A stretch of 10,610 nt of DNA from Deltaproteobacteria bacterium (GTDB lineage Bacteria; UBA10199; DSSB01): contig JAJFLL010000072.1 of the NCBI GenBank assembly GCA_021772695.1, positions 1 to 10,610 of the forward strand, in the 5' to 3' direction. A program made the translations under genes and the position numbers. Below, piece after piece: positions 6,903 to 10,610 of this stretch (the stretch's first letter is position 1; every line of letters starts with the position of its first letter). The notes under the pieces are model-generated. The model searched no databases. It was given only the letters and a program-made list of their open reading frames with translations, and had not been told where the DNA came from.

Positions 6903-7739
6903 ATGTTTGGAATCGGTGCCGGAAAAAACTTCCTCGAACAATACGGTCTGCACATTGATATTTTCCGTCATCTGCTCATCGGTGGATTGATCTTCGCTCG
7001 TATCTTCGTCTTGGCCATGTTCATTCCCTATTTAGGCGCCAGGCCTATTCCAGGCCGAATCCGAGTGGCCGCCAGCCTGATTCTCGCCCTGTTCTTTTAT
7101 GGTCCGGTAAGTGGCATGACTACCGGTGCCTTGCCAACGAGTATGAGTGTCATTTTTACGCTATTCCTCAAGGAAGCGCTCTTTGGAATTCTTCTGGGAT
7201 TCGCCGGAGGTTTGGTCTTCTTCGGTATTCAAGCTGCAGGAAATATGATCGACAACCAACGGCAATTGGCCAATGCACAGATCTTTAATCCAGGTATTGG
7301 GTCCCAGGCCTCCCTCTTCGGTATTTTTTATTATCAATTATCCATCGTGTTGTTCCTGCTGGTCGGGGGACACCGTATCTTCATTCAGGCCATCGGTCAT
7401 AGTTTTGAAGCGGTTCCGATTTTGCAGTTCCCCGACATCGCGCCGGGTTTTGAACCAATCTTGCATTTTATTCTACGCTTGAGCGCCGATACCCTGGTCA
7501 TTGCCCTGCAACTCGGGGCCCCGGTTTTAGTGGCCATATTTATCGCCGACATCATTTTAGGCCTGACCAACCGGGTGGCCCCCATGGTGAATGTCTTTGA
7601 AATGGGCTTTAATATTAAAGGCTTTCTCGGGGTCTTGATGGTTTACCTCGCCTTGCCTCTGGTGATCTATCAGCTCAAGGACTGGTTTTTAAGGTACTTG
7701 GGTACGGTGCAAAAAATGGTAGATTTTTTTATCCGCTAA
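6903..7739 (+). CDS. sctT: T3SS export gate protein SctT (FliR family)
   Basis: SctT/FliR is the single-copy subunit that completes the export gate. The 278-residue product is hydrophobic throughout, with about six membrane segments. Family features include RIFVLAMFIPYLGARPIPGR near the N-terminus (33-52), MIDNQRQLANAQIFNP (115-130) in the plug region, and IADIILGLTNRVAPMVNVFE with GFNIKGFLGV toward the C-terminus (214-244). Length is slightly above the usual 255-265. No clear Shine-Dalgarno precedes the ATG, although a very short ATG-GCT-CCT-TAA lies just upstream at 6888. The usual next gene, SctU/FlhB, is not found after it; instead there is a non-coding stretch and unrelated genes, so this is the end of the core operon in this window. 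Confidence 0.93.
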   Translation: MFGIGAGKNFLEQYGLHIDIFRHLLIGGLIFARIFVLAMFIPYLGARPIPGRIRVAASLILALFFYGPVSGMTTGALPTSMSVIFTLFLKEALFGILLGFAGGLVFFGIQAAGNMIDNQRQLANAQIFNPGIGSQASLFGIFYYQLSIVLFLLVGGHRIFIQAIGHSFEAVPILQFPDIAPGFEPILHFILRLSADTLVIALQLGAPVLVAIFIADIILGLTNRVAPMVNVFEMGFNIKGFLGVLMVYLALPLVIYQLKDWFLRYLGTVQKMVDFFIR

Positions 7740-7817
7740 GTTGGGGCCCGCTGGTACTGCCACTAAAAAGGCGTTAAAATAGAGCCACTTGAGCTAGTCT
7801 CAGACAAGCAACTTATG

Positions 7818-7842
7818 CCCTAGGGAAACCCGATAACCCTTT
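7818..7842 (+). promoter_or_regulatory. CCC/GGG-rich part of the leader before the Gly/Tyr-rich gene
   Basis: Short C and G blocks alternate here: CCCTAGGG (7818-7825, a palindrome), GGGAAACCC (7823-7831), and CCCTT (7837-7841). The last block can pair with the first arm of the hairpin at 7844-7867 (CCCT 7837-7840 with AGGG 7845-7848, loop of four), so folding it would compete with that hairpin. This is an alternative-structure layout of the attenuator type, but no ligand-binding core or leader peptide is recognised. The rest of the 7740-7887 gap shows no gene and no convincing promoter; TAAAAT at 7775-7780 is a weak -10 candidate without a good -35. Confidence 0.3.
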
Positions 7843-7843
7843 C

Positions 7844-7874
7844 AAGGGGATAAATGTTTAACCCCTTGTTTTTT
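7844..7874 (+). terminator. Hairpin plus T-tract after sctT, abutting the next ribosome site
   Basis: AAGGGG (7844-7849) pairs with CCCCTT (7862-7867). After one A-A mismatch the inner TAAA pairs with TTTA, so 10 of 11 positions pair around a two-base centre. A G and six T follow (7869-7874). This has the form of a Rho-independent terminator for the sct operon. Unusually, the T-tract is directly followed by the AAGGAG ribosome site (7875-7880) of the next gene, so the hairpin may instead act as an attenuator or, as DNA, as an operator palindrome. The real loop would probably be larger than two bases, leaving a shorter GC stem. Confidence 0.55.
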
Positions 7875-7887
7875 AAGGAGAAATGCC

Positions 7888-8871
7888 ATGCCAGGCCCCG
7901 TAGATGGACCCAACAGCCCCGATCCCACACAAGACGGCTCCACAGAATACTGGGATGAGCCCGATTACGGTTTTGATAAAAACTATGGCAAGCCCAATGA
8001 AACCCATAAGCAGGGTTCTGGGTCCACCGGTTACACCAACCCCAATGCCGGCAAGTATTATGGCAGCCAGCCTGGTTTCGGCGGTGGCACCGGTGGAGTA
8101 TCAGGAGCCGGTGATTTCGGCGATTCCGGTTTCGGCGACGAAATGGCCGGCAAGGCCCAACAGCTAAAACAGCAGGGCTATTCCCCCCAACAGATCAAAC
8201 AAATTTTAGAGCAAGAATACGGCATGCCTTTAAGTGATTCCGATGTCGATTATTTCCTCTACGGTCATAAAAATACCAACTCAAACCTGACCAATAAATA
8301 CATGGGCTATGGTTCCGGTCCGCAGAATGCCAACGCCAAGTACAACAGTTGGGGCAATAACTACCTTGAACAATATTTTCAGCAGCAACAAATGTATAAC
8401 GATGCCGTCGATGGCAATCGCCAGATGAAGAAATCCGGCAAAGAGCAGATGGTCAAGATGCATATGATTCTGTTGCTTATCATGATGGGTGATATCACCG
8501 GTGCCCTCCGCGCCTATACGGCCTTAGTGGATCGAGATCTTCGCGCCTTCACCCGAGGTGTGGTGAAAAAATTGGGTCTGGTTCGAAAAGCCCGATCACG
8601 CGTGATTCGAAATTTTGCCAATCATAAGCCGCCTCGGGCCTACGCCGGACAAAATCCTCAATCGGCAGCTCGGGCCCAAGATCAGGCGCAAAAGTATACC
8701 CAGTTCGTGCAGTTGAGCACGCAGCTCATGGGTGAATTACAAAATACCGAACGAGAATTAGTCGACGTGCTTCAGACCTTGAAGCGGGATCTAGACAACC
8801 TGTATCAGGCCTACGCTTCCATGCGGGATAACGAATTCCGTACCGCTGAGCGTGTCATGTCGATTCGGTAA
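7888..8871 (+). CDS. Gly/Tyr/Gln-rich protein, probable T3SS substrate or extracellular component
   Basis: I do not recognise a family. The 327-residue product has four visible parts. Residues 1-92 are low-complexity, rich in Gly, Asp, Pro, Tyr, Asn and Ser, with no Leu, Ile, Arg or Cys at all. Residues 93-126 form a short helical element (LKQQGYSPQQIKQILEQEYG). Residues 140-185 are Asn/Gln/Tyr-rich. From about 189 there is a Met/Leu/Ile stretch (MHMILLLIMM, 191-200), a basic helical region (205-250), and a heptad-rich C-terminal helix (about 262-325). There is no Sec signal. A disordered N-terminus, a short hydrophobic patch and a C-terminal coiled coil fit a T3SS-exported tip, translocator or filament protein, and a SycD-like chaperone gene lies downstream. 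This role is inference. AAGGAG at 7875-7880 gives a strong ribosome site, 7 bases from the ATG. Confidence 0.8.
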   Translation: MPGPVDGPNSPDPTQDGSTEYWDEPDYGFDKNYGKPNETHKQGSGSTGYTNPNAGKYYGSQPGFGGGTGGVSGAGDFGDSGFGDEMAGKAQQLKQQGYSPQQIKQILEQEYGMPLSDSDVDYFLYGHKNTNSNLTNKYMGYGSGPQNANAKYNSWGNNYLEQYFQQQQMYNDAVDGNRQMKKSGKEQMVKMHMILLLIMMGDITGALRAYTALVDRDLRAFTRGVVKKLGLVRKARSRVIRNFANHKPPRAYAGQNPQSAARAQDQAQKYTQFVQLSTQLMGELQNTERELVDVLQTLKRDLDNLYQAYASMRDNEFRTAERVMSIR

Positions 8872-9030
8872 ACCGGTATCAAGTTTTGCGAGCCGCTATT
8901 TCCGGGAATATTGCAAATCCTGGGCGCAGGCCGCTTAGAGAAAGGTACCAAGGCATTTTGACTTGTCTTATCCCCGGCTGACGTTTTAGCATAACTTAGC
9001 GTCACCCTTTATGAATTTGGAAAGCGAGTT
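8872..9030 (+). other. Intergenic region with a 5-7 bp inverted repeat
   Basis: This 159-base gap separates the Gly/Tyr-rich gene from the TPR chaperone gene. TGACG (8979-8983) and CGTCA (9000-9004) form an inverted repeat extendable to about 7 pairs with one wobble, loop about 12, without a T-tract. A TTGACT (8958-8963) resembles a -35 box, but no acceptable -10 lies 16-18 bases on. No ORF, RNA gene or convincing terminator is seen. The repeat might be an operator or a weak mRNA hairpin; evidence is slight. Confidence 0.25.
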
Positions 9031-9612
9031 ATGGCGGATCAAGACAAGTCAGCCAAATCCAACGCAGGCTCCGGGCCCGAGGCCCCTCCTGCCGAGTGGA
9101 TTGAGGCCATCAATCAAATCGTAGCCCGCACCGATCCGAAGGACTGCGAACAGGCCCTCCAAGATTTAGAGGCCTACATGGAGGGCGATGCCACTTGGGC
9201 CGAGACCCAGGGCATCCCCAAAAAGATGCTCTTTGATATTGCTGAGCAGGCCTACTTGAAATTCAAGGGAGGCCGTCTTGAAGAGGCCAAGGTCCTGTTT
9301 AAGGGACTTTGTTGGTTGGATCATACCGTGGCCTATTTTCACACGGGCTTAGGTGCTATTTATCAGAAGGAGCAAAACTACTTCGATGCCTTAGCGGAAT
9401 ACACGGTGGCTACTGAAATTGATCCCAATGATATTACGGCCTATGTCAATCGAGGTGAGGTCTATTATCTGATGGGCTTGCAGGACCAGCCCTTAGAAGA
9501 TCTCGAACAGGCCATTCAATTAGACCCGAAGGGTAAAGACCCCTGGGCGAACCGGGCTCGGTTCTTAAAGAAAAAGATCCTTCAAGAGATCGCAGAGTGT
9601 GAGAAAAATTAG
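9031..9612 (+). CDS. SycD/LcrH-like TPR chaperone
   Basis: SycD/LcrH proteins are cytoplasmic class II T3SS chaperones that keep hydrophobic translocators soluble until export. The 193-residue product has a charged, Pro-rich N-terminus (1-25) and three tandem TPR-like repeats (about 68-101, 102-135, 136-169). AYLKFKGGRLEEAKVLFKGL, then CWLDHTVAYFHTGLGAIYQK (93-112), closely follow the LcrH pattern 'Y..GRYEDA...F..LC.LD......F.GLGA..Q'; the next repeat gives ALAEYTVATEIDPND (120-134). It is longer than LcrH (about 165-170) because of the extended N-terminus. It lies between two low-complexity proteins with no signal peptides, which are natural candidate clients. Only a weak Shine-Dalgarno precedes the ATG (GGAAAG at 9019-9024). 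The next gene starts 24 bases after its stop, so the two are probably co-transcribed. General TPR fold is certain; chaperone role is well supported, the client is not known. Confidence 0.82.
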   Translation: MADQDKSAKSNAGSGPEAPPAEWIEAINQIVARTDPKDCEQALQDLEAYMEGDATWAETQGIPKKMLFDIAEQAYLKFKGGRLEEAKVLFKGLCWLDHTVAYFHTGLGAIYQKEQNYFDALAEYTVATEIDPNDITAYVNRGEVYYLMGLQDQPLEDLEQAIQLDPKGKDPWANRARFLKKKILQEIAECEKN

Positions 9613-9636
9613 GAGTGTTCCAAAGGATATAGCGTT

Positions 9637-10610
9637 ATGGCAAAACAAGTTTCCCAATCCAATGTAGAACAGGCTAAATTATTGGCCGATCAGCTCTCTC
9701 AGCAGGGCATTGATCAAGATAAAATTGAAGCATGGCTTAAGCAGACCGGTGCGGTCGAAAAGATCATGCAAGACACCCCGCTCTTGACCCAATACTTTCG
9801 GGTGACCCGCCAAGCCCTCTCTGAGATCGTCGATTGGCGATACGGCGAAGACCGCTCCCGTGCCTTGGCAGCCGAAGTCGATCATCCCTCTAGTGCCCGC
9901 TATCAAAAATTTTTCAGTACCGACCGAAACCCCGGCCCGGTGGCGGGCCGTGATTTTTTGCCAGAAGATCTGCTTTTTGGCGACAAGCAGTCTCGCTTGG
10001 TCGAAGAGGGCTGGATGAGCCCCGAGCAATTCCATCATTGGCAGATGCTTTTAGAATATGGTTTTTTCCCCCAAGGTGACACCCCCCCGGTCCAAACGGG
10101 AGGCAGTGCACCAGCTCCTACCAGCGGGTCTGCATCGGGTTCTGGTCCCAAGGGCTATGGCACCGGCGGAGGCAACGTTCCACCGCCATCTGGCGGGGTC
10201 CCAGCTTCAGGCGGAGCTCCTAAGGCATATGGTACCGGTGGAGGGGGTCCGAAGACTCTTGGTAGCGGTGCACCACCGCCACCGCCTCCGACCGGCGGTG
10301 GAGGAGCTTACCCACCGCCACCGCCAGTGCCCGGAGGTGCGGGAATGGGTGGCGGCATGCCCGGTGCAGGCGGTCAATGGGTCGACCAGGGCACTGTGGA
10401 TTACGTCAACAGTATTGAAAACCCTACGGCCCGCATGTGGCTTCAAGGGCTCTTGGGCGATAATAATAATGCCAATGGGGTCATGGCCAACTTGGTTCAG
10501 TCCATGGAAAGCGACCGGGCCGCCATGAAGCGATTGCGAGAGCTAATGAATGGCTTGGATCCCACCGATCCCAAAGACCGGCATACCCTGACCCAATTGC
10601 AATATGAGTT
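9637..10610 (+). CDS. Gly/Pro-rich protein, probable T3SS substrate (3' end beyond window)
   Basis: The frame opens at ATG 9637, with AAAGGA at 9623-9628, and stays open for 324 codons to the window edge, so the C-terminus is missing. No family is recognised. Residues 1-148 are helical and ordered, with two LxxxGxxxxQ-type elements (LSQQGIDQDKIEAWLKQTG at 20-38; LVEEGWMSPEQFHHWQMLLE at 121-140). Residues 149-246 are a low-complexity linker with two near-identical blocks (PKGYGTGGG at 171-179 and PKAYGTGGG at 195-203), a weaker third, and runs of six and five prolines. A second ordered helical region begins at about 248. There is no Sec signal or clear membrane segment in the visible part. Position directly after the SycD-like chaperone makes it a likely exported client, such as a translocator or effector. 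That is inference. Confidence 0.8.
   Translation, partial: MAKQVSQSNVEQAKLLADQLSQQGIDQDKIEAWLKQTGAVEKIMQDTPLLTQYFRVTRQALSEIVDWRYGEDRSRALAAEVDHPSSARYQKFFSTDRNPGPVAGRDFLPEDLLFGDKQSRLVEEGWMSPEQFHHWQMLLEYGFFPQGDTPPVQTGGSAPAPTSGSASGSGPKGYGTGGGNVPPPSGGVPASGGAPKAYGTGGGGPKTLGSGAPPPPPPTGGGGAYPPPPPVPGGAGMGGGMPGAGGQWVDQGTVDYVNSIENPTARMWLQGLLGDNNNANGVMANLVQSMESDRAAMKRLRELMNGLDPTDPKDRHTLTQLQYE
10148..10272 (+). repeat. Imperfect coding repeats (PK-x-YGTGGG units)
   Basis: AAGGGCTATGGCACCGGCGG starting at 10150 and AAGGCATATGGTACCGGTGG starting at 10222 are the clearest copies. A third, degraded copy (CCGAAGACTCTTGGTAGCGG) starts at 10248. Copies one and two differ mainly at third codon positions, so the protein repeat appears to be conserved while the DNA has drifted. 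They lie in the Gly/Pro-rich linker of the last gene. Confidence 0.6.

Noticed and set aside
429..7739. Reading the whole cluster as an ordinary flagellar operon
   Set aside because: The SctN motif EGDDMTEPVADEVRSI, the absence of a FliM EIDALL peptide, and a SycD/LcrH-like chaperone point to a non-flagellar T3SS, although order, FliO and FliG-like parts are flagellar.
7741..7768. Sigma-54 (-24/-12) promoter after sctT
   Set aside because: GG and GC dinucleotides are present but not at the required ten-base spacing, and the flanking consensus is missing.
7829..7836. CCCGATAA, close to the -10 of the flagellar sigma factor FliA (GCCGATAA)
   Set aside because: No TAAA-type -35 at the required spacing, so it is most likely a chance match.
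8958..8992. Sigma-70-type promoter before the TPR gene (TTGACT)
   Set aside because: The hexamers 16-18 bases downstream do not resemble TATAAT; the nearest (TAGCAT) is 23 bases away.
9679..10038. Minus-strand ORF of 119 codons
   Set aside because: It is antisense to the long plus-strand gene starting at 9637, which has a ribosome site, a consistent composition and fits the operon direction.
10058..10528. Plus-strand ORF of 156 codons, His/Arg/Pro-rich
   Set aside because: It is a frame shadow of the Gly/Pro-rich region of the gene starting at 9637; its composition reflects the GC-rich repeats.

Overview
This window is one strand-consistent (+) block from a Gram-negative bacterium. It encodes most of the cytoplasmic and inner-membrane core of a type III secretion system (T3SS), followed by a probable export-substrate and chaperone module. 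The mixed base composition, dense operon packing and flagellum-like gene order would fit a deltaproteobacterial, Bdellovibrionota or similar lineage. That placement is a guess, because nothing in the window (no rRNA, no housekeeping gene) fixes the taxon.

Layout. Bases 1-279 hold the 3' end of a gene whose product resembles the C-terminal domain of the flagellar rotor protein FliG. After a 149-base AT-rich gap comes a tightly packed operon (429-7739): sctL (FliH-like stator), sctN (ATPase), sctO (FliJ-like stalk), sctP (FliK-like length control), sctQ (C-ring, SPOA1), a separate FliN-like SPOA2 gene, a FliO-like gene, then sctR, sctS and sctT (FliP, FliQ, FliR). Most junctions are ATGA, TAATG or zero-gap contacts, so translation is probably coupled. 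A 148-base leader with a strong hairpin and T-tract separates this from the second part (7888-10610): a Gly/Tyr/Gln-rich protein, a TPR protein resembling the SycD/LcrH translocator chaperones, and a Gly/Pro-rich protein that runs off the window.

How it fits together. SctL, SctN and SctO form the ATPase complex. SctQ plus the FliN-like protein form the sorting platform or C-ring. SctR, SctS and SctT form the export gate, and the FliO-like protein probably assists SctR assembly. SctP sets needle or rod length. The TPR protein probably keeps one or both of its neighbours unfolded before export. SctU, SctV, SctD, SctJ, the secretin and the needle subunit are not in the window.

The main point of interest is the hybrid character. 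The ATPase sequence and the SycD-like chaperone indicate a non-flagellar injectisome-type system. The order FliG-H-I-J-K-M-N-O-P-Q-R, a FliO homologue, a FliG-like gene and a signal peptide on SctR/FliP are all flagellar traits. The downstream Gly/Tyr- and Gly/Pro-rich proteins match no family I recognise. No RNA genes, mobile elements or CRISPR arrays were seen.
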